Part shown: positions 14,577 to 20,457 of the stretch, piece by piece
How positions within the stretch are numbered: position 1 is the first letter of the stretch
Layout: each line of letters begins with the position of its first letter
From: Geothermobacter sp964501815
Lineage (GTDB): Bacteria > Desulfobacterota > Desulfuromonadia > Desulfuromonadales > Geothermobacteraceae
Reading direction: 5' to 3'
NCBI GenBank assembly: GCA_964501815.1
Contig: CAZCUR010000045.1
Coordinates: 1-20,457, forward strand
Length of the DNA: 20,457 bases
The notes under the pieces: model-generated
Database searches by the model: none
Told to the model about the DNA's origin: nothing
What the model saw: only the letters and a program-made list of their open reading frames with translations
Made by a program: the position numbers and the translations under genes

Positions 14577-15155
14577 ATGCGCCATCGTAAGACTGGAAGG
14601 AGACTGGGCCGCAACAGCAGCCACCGCAAGGCCATGCTCCGCAATATGGTGACCTCGCTGTTCGAGCACGAAAAGATCACCACCACCGATGCCCGCGCCA
14701 AGGAACTGCGCAAGCTGGCTGAGAAGATGATCACCCTTGGCAAGAAGGGGACGCTTCATGCCCGGCGTCAGGCCCTGGAGGTGATTCGGGACAAAAAGGT
14801 CGTCGCCAAACTGTTCGAACGCATTGCGCCGCGCTACCAGGAGCGTAACGGTGGCTATACGCGCATCATCAAGGTGGGCTATCGCAGTGGCGACAATGCG
14901 GCCATGTCGATCATTGAACTGGTCGAAGAGGAGCTGAAGCCCAAATCCAAAAAGGCCAAAAAGACGGCCCAAAAGGACGAGGCCAAGACGGCCCCCGTGG
15001 TTGAAGAAGCTCCGGCTGAAGAAGCTGCCGGGGAGGCCCCTGCAGCGGAAGCTGCTGAGGAGGCTTCGGCCGAGGATGCTGCGGCCGAAGACGTTCCGGC
15101 TGAGGAAGCCGCTGAAGACACTTCGGCTGAGCCGGCGGAAGAGAAAAAGGACTGA
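14577..15155 (+). CDS. rplQ: 50S ribosomal protein L17 with long acidic Ala/Glu-rich tail
   Basis: Residues 1-120 are a normal L17 (E. coli 127 in total), a large-subunit protein near the exit tunnel: MRHRKTGRRLGRNSSHRKAM, then RIIKVGYRSGDNAAMSIIEL. After this comes a Lys-rich linker (121-137, KPKSKKAKKTAQKD) and a 55-residue tail (138-192) of about 20 Ala and 16 Glu with scattered Pro, Asp and Ser and no basic residue before the last Lys pair. The full length is 192. The tail is low complexity, probably disordered, and of unknown role. GGAAAGGA at 14559-14566 precedes the ATG. This is the last gene of the block before a strong terminator. Confidence 0.96.
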   Translation: MRHRKTGRRLGRNSSHRKAMLRNMVTSLFEHEKITTTDARAKELRKLAEKMITLGKKGTLHARRQALEVIRDKKVVAKLFERIAPRYQERNGGYTRIIKVGYRSGDNAAMSIIELVEEELKPKSKKAKKTAQKDEAKTAPVVEEAPAEEAAGEAPAAEAAEEASAEDAAAEDVPAEEAAEDTSAEPAEEKKD

Positions 15156-15175
15156 GACGCGCTCGGTCCCGCGTC
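15156..15175 (+). other. Small inverted repeat just after the rplQ stop
   Basis: GACGCG (15156-15161) and CGCGTC (15170-15175) can pair in a 6-bp stem with an 8-base loop, ten bases ahead of the main terminator hairpin. It has no T-run. It may be part of a double-hairpin 3' end or chance in GC-rich sequence. Confidence 0.35.
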
Positions 15176-15184
15176 GTTCTTTGC

Positions 15185-15213
15185 AAGGCAGGGCTTTGGC
15201 CCTGCCTTTTTTT
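15185..15213 (+). terminator. Intrinsic terminator after rplQ
   Basis: AAGGCAGGGC (15185-15194) pairs perfectly with GCCCTGCCTT (15199-15208) around a TTTG loop, giving a 10-bp GC-rich stem that runs into a stretch of seven T residues (15207-15213). This is the only textbook rho-independent terminator I see in the window. It marks the 3' end of the ribosomal protein/rpoA transcription unit and separates it from trpE. Confidence 0.93.
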
Positions 15214-15223
15214 ATGGCGTTTC

Positions 15224-15251
15224 TTGACCACCTGCAGGGTAAAATGCTAAT
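15224..15251 (+). promoter_or_regulatory. Possible sigma-70 promoter for the trp operon
   Basis: TTGACC (15224-15229) and GCTAAT (15246-15251) are spaced by 16 bp, downstream of the terminator and about 30 bp before trpE. The -35 matches well (5 of 6), the -10 only 4 of 6. It is the best candidate in the gap 15156-15281, where a promoter is expected if the terminator is efficient. No obvious TrpR-like operator, T-box or tandem-Trp leader is seen in this gap. Confidence 0.3.
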
Positions 15252-15288
15252 CATTGTCGATTCCTTCTCCCCGGAGACTTCATGGTAA
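15244..15288 (+). CDS. Possible 14-codon leader peptide ending in Trp, overlapping trpE start
   Basis: ATG 15244 opens the frame MLIIVDSFSPETSW followed by TAA at 15286-15288. GCAGGG at 15234-15239 is a plausible but closely spaced ribosome binding site. The single Trp codon (15283-15285) lies immediately before the stop and overlaps the trpE ATG at 15282 in another frame. There is only one Trp codon and no downstream attenuator hairpin, so this is not a classical trp leader. A coupling role is conceivable; chance is at least as likely. Confidence 0.15.
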   Translation: MLIIVDSFSPETSW

Positions 15289-16757
15289 CACCCACCCGAG
15301 AAGAGTTCATCCGCCTGGCCGAAAATGGCAACCTGATTCCCGTCAGCCGGGAGATTCTCGCTGACATGGAAACGCCGGTATCGGCCTTCCGCAAAATTGA
15401 TGACGGGCAGGCTTCCTTTCTGCTGGAAAGTATCGAAGGGGGGGAGAAGTGGGCTCGTTATTCCTTTCTTGGCAGCGGCGTACGCACCCTGTTCCGATCC
15501 CGCGATCGTTATTTTGAAATCCTCGAAAACGGAGAGGTGGTGCGCTCCGGGCAGAGCGACGATCCTCTGGCCGAACTTCAGGGATTGATGGCCGGTTATC
15601 GGGCGGTTGCCGATCCGGAACTGCCCCGGTTTTTCGGTGGCGCTGTCGGCTACTATGGGTATGACATGGTGCGTTTTGTCGAGGAATTGCCCACCGACAA
15701 GCCGCGCACCATCGACACCTGGGACGCCTGCTTTCTGCTGACCGATACCCTGCTGATTTTCGACAATGTGCGTCAGAAGGTCCGCGTGGTCTGCAATGCC
15801 ACCGTCGGAGAAGGGGAGGACCCCGGTGCCGTCTATGATCGGGCGGTCGAGACGGTTGGTGATCTGATCCATCGGCTGCGTCAGCCCCTGCCGCCGCCTG
15901 TCGACGGCGTCGGACCTGCCAGCAGCCTGGAGGCGAATTTCAGCCCGGATGCCTTTCGTGCCGCGGTCGAAAAATGCAAGGACTACGTTGCGGCCGGGGA
16001 CATTTTTCAGGTAGTGCTGTCGCAGCGGTTTTCCGGCCTGCTGGGGGCCGACCCCTTCGATGTTTACCGGGCCCTGCGCACCCTGAACCCGTCTCCCTAC
16101 ATGTTTTTCCTGCGTTTTTCCGATACCCTGGTGATCGGTGCGTCGCCCGAGGTCCTGGTCCGCCTGGAGGATGGCCGGGTCGAGGTGCGCCCCATTGCCG
16201 GAACCCGGCCGCGCGGCCGCGACCAGGAGGAAGATCTGGCCCTGGAAAAAGAGTTGCTCGCCGATGACAAGGAACGGGCCGAACATATCATGCTGGTCGA
16301 TCTCGGCCGCAATGACATCGGCCGGGTGTGTCGCACCGGGACGGTTGAGGTCAGCGAACTGATGGTTATCGAGCGCTATTCCCACGTTATGCACATTGTG
16401 TCCAATGTCCGTGGTGAGGTGGCCGAGGGGCGCGACTGCTTTGATGTGCTGAGAGCGACTTTTCCGGCGGGGACGCTGTCTGGCGCCCCCAAGGTCAGGG
16501 CCATGGAGATTATCGACGAACTGGAGCCCTGCCGGCGTGAGATTTATGGTGGCGCGGTCGGGTATTTCAGCTATTCGGGCAACATGGATATGGCGATCGC
16601 CATTCGCACCCTGGTTGCCAAAGGCAACACGATTCACGTCCAGGCAGGGGCCGGTATCGTTGCCGATTCCGATCCGGAGATGGAATATCAGGAAACCCTG
16701 AACAAGGCCCGCGGGGTCTTCAGGGCGGTGGAAATGGCCAGGGAAGGGCTCGATTGA
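15282..16757 (+). CDS. trpE: Anthranilate synthase component I
   Basis: A 491-residue chorismate-utilising enzyme. With ammonia from TrpG it converts chorismate to anthranilate, the first step of tryptophan synthesis. The feedback-inhibition LLES motif is at 47-50, so allosteric control by Trp is expected, and NPSPYMFF is at 269-276. The catalytic core has PIAGTRPRG (304-312), AEHIMLVDLGRND (333-345), FPAGTLSGAPK (394-404) and GAVGYFSYSGNMD (424-436). These favour TrpE over PabB. GGAG at 15272-15275 precedes the ATG. trpG begins one base after the stop. It is the first gene after the ribosomal block terminator. Confidence 0.96.
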   Translation: MVTPTREEFIRLAENGNLIPVSREILADMETPVSAFRKIDDGQASFLLESIEGGEKWARYSFLGSGVRTLFRSRDRYFEILENGEVVRSGQSDDPLAELQGLMAGYRAVADPELPRFFGGAVGYYGYDMVRFVEELPTDKPRTIDTWDACFLLTDTLLIFDNVRQKVRVVCNATVGEGEDPGAVYDRAVETVGDLIHRLRQPLPPPVDGVGPASSLEANFSPDAFRAAVEKCKDYVAAGDIFQVVLSQRFSGLLGADPFDVYRALRTLNPSPYMFFLRFSDTLVIGASPEVLVRLEDGRVEVRPIAGTRPRGRDQEEDLALEKELLADDKERAEHIMLVDLGRNDIGRVCRTGTVEVSELMVIERYSHVMHIVSNVRGEVAEGRDCFDVLRATFPAGTLSGAPKVRAMEIIDELEPCRREIYGGAVGYFSYSGNMDMAIAIRTLVAKGNTIHVQAGAGIVADSDPEMEYQETLNKARGVFRAVEMAREGLD

Positions 16758-16758
16758 C

Positions 16759-17322
16759 ATGCTGTTGATGATCGACAACTATGATTCCTTCACCTACAAT
16801 CTGGTCCAGTATTTCGGTGAACTGGGCGCCGAGGTGCAGGTGTTTCGCAATGACCGCATCGACCTTGCGGAAATTGAACGGCTGGCTCCGTCGCACCTGG
16901 TGATATCCCCCGGTCCCTGCACCCCCGATCAGGCGGGTATTTCCGTCGAGGCCATCCGCCGGTTTGCCGGGCGTATTCCCATTCTCGGAGTTTGTCTCGG
17001 GCACCAGGCGATCGGCCAGGCCTTCGGTGGCAGAGTCGTCCGGGCGCCCTATCTGATGCACGGCAAGGTCAGCGACATCCACCATGACGGAACCGGATTG
17101 TTCCAGGGATTGCAGAACCCCTTTACGGCGACCCGTTATCATTCCCTGATTGTGGAGCGGGAGAGCCTGCCGGATTGTCTGACCATCAATGCCTGGACCG
17201 GCGATGGTCTGATTATGGGGGTACGGCATCGCACCTTGCCGGTACACGGTGTGCAGTTTCATCCGGAATCGATCCTGACCTGTGAGGGCAAAAGCCTTTT
17301 GGGCCGTTTTCTCGATTTGTGA
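16759..17322 (+). CDS. trpG: Anthranilate synthase component II, glutamine amidotransferase
   Basis: A 187-residue class I glutamine amidotransferase that supplies ammonia to TrpE. The start MLLMIDNYDSFTYNLVQYF is typical. The oxyanion strand PGPCTPDQAG is at 51-60, the nucleophile is Cys79 in GVCLGHQAIG, and His168 and Glu170 in VQFHPESILT complete the triad. It is a stand-alone domain, not fused to TrpD as in E. coli. The ATG follows the trpE stop by one base, so coupling is likely. In some bacteria this subunit also serves PabB for folate synthesis; whether it does here cannot be judged. Confidence 0.96.
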   Translation: MLLMIDNYDSFTYNLVQYFGELGAEVQVFRNDRIDLAEIERLAPSHLVISPGPCTPDQAGISVEAIRRFAGRIPILGVCLGHQAIGQAFGGRVVRAPYLMHGKVSDIHHDGTGLFQGLQNPFTATRYHSLIVERESLPDCLTINAWTGDGLIMGVRHRTLPVHGVQFHPESILTCEGKSLLGRFLDL

Positions 17323-17340
17323 GTGTGGGGAGAGAAGAGC

Positions 17341-18393
17341 ATGATCAAGCAGGCCATTGCCAAGGTGGTTGAGGGGCAGAATCTGACCGAATCGGAGATG
17401 ATTGAGGTCATGAACCAGATTATGGGCGGGGAGGCGACTCCGGCCCAGATCGGAGCCTTTATCACTGCGCTGCGCATCAAGGGCGAGACGGTTGAGGAAA
17501 TCCGCGGCGCCGCCCGGGTGATGCGTGATCGCGCCACCCCGATCCGGGTCGGCCGCATTCTGGATATCGACCGGGATGAGATCAATCTCGACCGGGAATC
17601 GATCCTCGACACCTGCGGTACCGGCGGCAGCGGCACCAAAAGCTTCAATATCTCCACGACGGTCGCCCTGGTGGTGGCCGCCTGCGGGGTTCGGGTCGCC
17701 AAACACGGCAACCGCAGTGTCTCCTCGGCCTGTGGCAGCGCGGATGTCCTCGAAGCGCTGGGTGTCAATCTAGACATCACCCCGGCACAGGTGGCCGAAA
17801 CCATCGAAAAGGTGGGCGTCGGCTTTCTCTATGCGCCCGCCCTGCATGGGGCGATGAAACATGCCATCGGCCCGCGGCGGGAGATCGGCATCCGTACCAT
17901 CTTCAACATTCTCGGTCCGCTGACCAATCCGGCCGGAGCCGACCGCCAGGTGCTCGGCGTTTTTCGCGCCGACCTGGTCGCGCCTCTTGCCGAGGTGCTG
18001 GCGGGGCTCGGCTGCCGGCGCGGTTTCGTGGTGCACGGCAGTGACGGCATGGATGAAATTACCCTGACCGGCCCGACCCAAATGGCCGCCATCGCCGATG
18101 GCCGGGTGTCGACCGGGACCATCCGGCCGGAGGACTTCGGCCTCGCTCTTTGCCGGCTCGAAGATTTGCAGGGGGGGGATGCCGCCTGCAATGCCGCCAT
18201 TGTTCGTGCTATTCTCGACGGGGAACCGGGGCCGAAGCGGGATGTGGTTTTGCTCAATGCCGCTTATGCTCTGGTGGCCGCGGACGCGGCCGAAGATCCT
18301 CACCAGGGGCTGAAACAGGCGGCCGAGGCGATCGACAGTGGCCGGGCGCGTCGCACGCTTGAACACCTGGTTGAAGTGACCAACGGGTTTTAA
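17341..18393 (+). CDS. trpD: Anthranilate phosphoribosyltransferase
   Basis: A 350-residue enzyme joining anthranilate to PRPP to give N-(5'-phosphoribosyl)anthranilate. The PRPP loop reads CGTGGSGTKSFNIST (92-106), with Ser97 where the family normally has Asp (GTGGD). KHGNRSVSS is at 121-129 and the Mg-binding Asp-Glu pair at 238-239 (GMDEITL). The segment before the loop (about 70-90, GRILDIDRDEINLDRESILD) appears longer than in E. coli-type enzymes. GGGGAGAG at 17327-17334 fixes ATG 17341. It is 18 bp after trpG and 5 bp before trpC. Confidence 0.96.
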   Translation: MIKQAIAKVVEGQNLTESEMIEVMNQIMGGEATPAQIGAFITALRIKGETVEEIRGAARVMRDRATPIRVGRILDIDRDEINLDRESILDTCGTGGSGTKSFNISTTVALVVAACGVRVAKHGNRSVSSACGSADVLEALGVNLDITPAQVAETIEKVGVGFLYAPALHGAMKHAIGPRREIGIRTIFNILGPLTNPAGADRQVLGVFRADLVAPLAEVLAGLGCRRGFVVHGSDGMDEITLTGPTQMAAIADGRVSTGTIRPEDFGLALCRLEDLQGGDAACNAAIVRAILDGEPGPKRDVVLLNAAYALVAADAAEDPHQGLKQAAEAIDSGRARRTLEHLVEVTNGF

Positions 18394-18398
18394 GGCGC

Positions 18399-19202
18399 AT
18401 GAGCATTCTTGCCACCATCATTGACCGAAAGCGGGAAGAAGTCGCTTCGGCCGCCGGGCGCTGCCCGCTTAATGAGCAGCGTGCGCGCTGCCGTGACGCC
18501 GAACCGACCCGCGGCTTCGCCGCCGCGCTTCGAACCCGTGCACAGGACGGCACCGCCATCATTGCCGAAGTCAAAAAGGGCTCGCCGTCCAGGGGGATCA
18601 TCCGGGCCGATTTCGATCCGGTCGCCATTGCCCGCAGCTATCGTGACAACGGTGCCGCCTGCCTTTCGGTTCTGACCGATCGGGAATTCTTTTTTGGCGA
18701 GCTGGCCTACCTGGGCCGGATTCGTCAGGTGGTCGACCTTCCCCTGCTGCGCAAGGACTTTGTTATCGACCGTTACCAGCTTTATGAAGGCAGGGCAGCG
18801 GGGGCCGACGCCATCTTGCTGATAGCTGCCGCACTGGAGCCGTCCCATCTGGAGGATTTGGCTCTGGAGGCCGCCGAACTGGAACTGGATGTCCTGCTTG
18901 AAGTCCATGACGAGTCCGATCTGGCGCGCGCATCCGGCATCGACGTCGCCATGATGGGCATCAACAACCGCAACCTGAAGACCTTTGTGACCGACCTGGC
19001 TGTCAGTGAGCGGCTGTTGCCGCTGTTGCCGGAGGGCGCCCTTCCGGTGGCCGAAAGCGGCCTGAACTGCCGTGCCGATATCGAACGTCTGCAGGCGGCC
19101 GGAGCACGGGCCTTTCTCATCGGCGAAAGCCTGATGCGTGAACCCGACCCCGGCATCAAACTGCGTGAATTACTGGGAACCCATGGAGGAGAAGATGGCT
19201 GA
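18399..19202 (+). CDS. trpC: Indole-3-glycerol phosphate synthase
   Basis: A 267-residue (beta/alpha)8 enzyme that closes the indole ring of CdRP to indole-3-glycerol phosphate. Catalytic residues are in place: Glu57 and Lys59 (IIAEVKKGSPS), Lys119 (LLRKDF), Glu168 (LLEVH), Asn189 (INNRNL) and Glu219-Ser220 (AESGL). It is monofunctional, without the fused TrpF domain of E. coli. It starts 5 bp after trpD and overlaps the next gene by 8 bp, with GGAGGAGAAG near its 3' end serving that gene. Confidence 0.96.
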   Translation: MSILATIIDRKREEVASAAGRCPLNEQRARCRDAEPTRGFAAALRTRAQDGTAIIAEVKKGSPSRGIIRADFDPVAIARSYRDNGAACLSVLTDREFFFGELAYLGRIRQVVDLPLLRKDFVIDRYQLYEGRAAGADAILLIAAALEPSHLEDLALEAAELELDVLLEVHDESDLARASGIDVAMMGINNRNLKTFVTDLAVSERLLPLLPEGALPVAESGLNCRADIERLQAAGARAFLIGESLMREPDPGIKLRELLGTHGGEDG

Positions 19203-20457
19203 ATCGAACAAAATTGTCCTGCCCGAAGATCGCATTCCGACCGCCTGGTACAACATCATCCCCGATCTGCCGGGCCCTCCCGCGCCGGTCATGCATCCGG
19301 CGACGGGCAAGCCCGTGACGCCTGATGACCTGTTGCCCCTCTTTCCCATGCCCCTGATCGAGCAGGAAGTCTCTGATCAGCGCTGGATCCCGATTCCGGA
19401 TGAGGTCCGCGATGTCTACCGCCTCTGGCGTCCCACGCCCCTTTTCCGTGCCCGCCGGCTGGAACAGGCGCTGGGGACTCCGGCCAAAATTTACTACAAG
19501 TACGAAGGGGTCTCTCCGGCCGGCAGTCACAAGCCGAATACCGCCGTGCCCCAGGCCTTTTACAACAAACTCGCCGGGACCCGGCGCATTGCCAGCGAAA
19601 CCGGTGCCGGGCAGTGGGGGTCGTCCATCGCCATGGCCTGTCAGATGTTCGGTCTTGAGTGCACCGTCTACATGGTCAAGGTGAGTTTCAACCAGAAACC
19701 CTACCGCAAGAGCATGATGCAGCTGTGGGGCGCGGATGTGCTGGCATCCCCCTCGGATCGCACCAATGCCGGCCGGGCCATTCTGGAGCAGGACCCCGAC
19801 AGCAACGGGTCTTTGGGGATTGCCATCAGTGAAGCGGTGGAAGACGCCGCCACGCACGAGGACACCCGCTATTCCCTCGGCAGTGTGCTCAACCACGTCT
19901 GTCTGCATCAGACGGTTATCGGCCTGGAGGCCCAGGAACAGTTGAAAATTGCCGGTGACTACCCCGACGTGGTAATCGGCTGCCACGGTGGCGGCTCCAA
20001 TTTTGCCGGTATCTCATTTCCGTTTCTGGCGGACAAGGCCGCCGGCAAGGATGTGCGCATCATCGCTGCCGAGCCGCTTTCCTGTCCGACCCTGACCCGG
20101 GGGGTGTACGAGTTCGATTATGGCGACACCGCCAAGATGGCGCCCATCGCCAAGATGTACACCCTGGGGCACGACTTCATGCCGCCCGGGATCCACGCCG
20201 GCGGACTGCGCTACCACGGTGCTGCGCCGCTGGTTTCCCAGTTGCTGCACGCCGGCCTGATCGAAGCCCAGGCCTTCGGTCAGGTGGGCTGTTTCGAGGC
20301 CGCGGTGCTGTTCAGCCGTGCCGAAGGCATCATTCCCGCGCCGGAATCCTCCCACGCCATCAAGGCCGCGGTCGAGGAGGCCAGGCGTGCGAAGGAAGAA
20401 GGGGTGGAAAAAACCATCCTGTTCAACCTCTCCGGTCATGGCCATGTCGACATGGCC
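19195..20457 (+). CDS. trpB2: Tryptophan synthase beta chain, TrpB2 type (3' end outside window)
   Basis: 421 codons are visible and the frame is still open at the window end. It is a fold-type II PLP enzyme: the Schiff-base lysine is Lys113 in GVSPAGSHKPNTA, the catalytic Glu is Glu135 in SETGAGQWG, and the phosphate cradle is GGGSN at 265-269. The long N-terminal part (about 1-90) before the PLP lysine and the SPAGSHKPN motif, instead of HTGAHKIN, mark the TrpB2 rather than the TrpB1 class. TrpB2 proteins make Trp from indole and serine, and in general do not bind TrpA well. The ATG overlaps trpC by 8 bp after a strong GGAGGAG. Confidence 0.9.
   Translation, partial: MAESNKIVLPEDRIPTAWYNIIPDLPGPPAPVMHPATGKPVTPDDLLPLFPMPLIEQEVSDQRWIPIPDEVRDVYRLWRPTPLFRARRLEQALGTPAKIYYKYEGVSPAGSHKPNTAVPQAFYNKLAGTRRIASETGAGQWGSSIAMACQMFGLECTVYMVKVSFNQKPYRKSMMQLWGADVLASPSDRTNAGRAILEQDPDSNGSLGIAISEAVEDAATHEDTRYSLGSVLNHVCLHQTVIGLEAQEQLKIAGDYPDVVIGCHGGGSNFAGISFPFLADKAAGKDVRIIAAEPLSCPTLTRGVYEFDYGDTAKMAPIAKMYTLGHDFMPPGIHAGGLRYHGAAPLVSQLLHAGLIEAQAFGQVGCFEAAVLFSRAEGIIPAPESSHAIKAAVEEARRAKEEGVEKTILFNLSGHGHVDMA

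Noticed and set aside
15156..15281. T-box or classical trp attenuator before trpE
   Set aside because: No T-box core, no run of Trp codons and no alternative hairpin pair after the rplQ terminator; only 68 bp remain before trpE.
14286..16778. An 830-codon open frame on the minus strand across rpoA, rplQ and trpE
   Set aside because: It lies antisense to three clearly real genes and crosses a terminator. Its length follows from G/C-rich third positions that keep stops out of the antisense frame; the translation shows no recognisable domain.

Overview
The window is the core translation superoperon of a GC-rich Gram-negative bacterium, joined directly to a tryptophan biosynthesis operon. All 35 genes I can support lie on the plus strand. 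The best guess is a deltaproteobacterium of the Desulfuromonas/Geobacter/Pelobacter type. That guess rests on a type Z (zinc) S14, a zinc-ribbon L24, the order secY-adk-map-rpmJ without infA, and a trpE-trpG-trpD-trpC run followed by a TrpB2-type beta subunit. It comes from gene order and protein flavour, not from a database search.

Layout. 1-68: last codons of an EF-Tu gene. 82-5123: S10 operon (rpsJ, rplC, rplD, rplW, rplB, rpsS, rplV, rpsC, rplP, rpmC, rpsQ). 5151-12040: spc operon (rplN, rplX, rplE, rpsN, rpsH, rplF, rplR, rpsE, rpmD, rplO, secY, adk, map, rpmJ). 12053-15155: alpha operon (rpsM, rpsK, rpsD, rpoA, rplQ). A strong intrinsic terminator at 15185-15213 closes this block. 15282-20457: trpE, trpG, trpD, trpC and a trpB2 gene cut by the window end.

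Within the ribosomal block the gaps are 3-45 bp or short overlaps, and I see no terminator or convincing promoter before 15185, so it probably behaves as one long transcription unit or a few nested ones. The products build both ribosomal subunits, the SecY translocon, adenylate kinase, N-terminal methionine processing and the RNA polymerase alpha subunit. The trp genes follow after only 126 bp. They encode chorismate to anthranilate (TrpE/TrpG), then to phosphoribosylanthranilate (TrpD), then the indole-glycerol-phosphate step (TrpC) and a noncanonical tryptophan synthase beta chain. trpF and trpA are not in the window.

The region is largely housekeeping, and I did not find a new defence, mobile or secretion system. 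The points most worth a second look are a long Ala/Glu-rich acidic tail on L17, the TrpB2-type enzyme next to trpC, a changed PRPP-loop residue in TrpD, TTG starts confined to S3, S4, S5 and S13, a hairpin abutting the rpoA ribosome binding site, and a tiny reading frame ending in a Trp codon that overlaps the trpE start. No stretch over 300 bp lacks a gene; the longest gap is 15156-15281.
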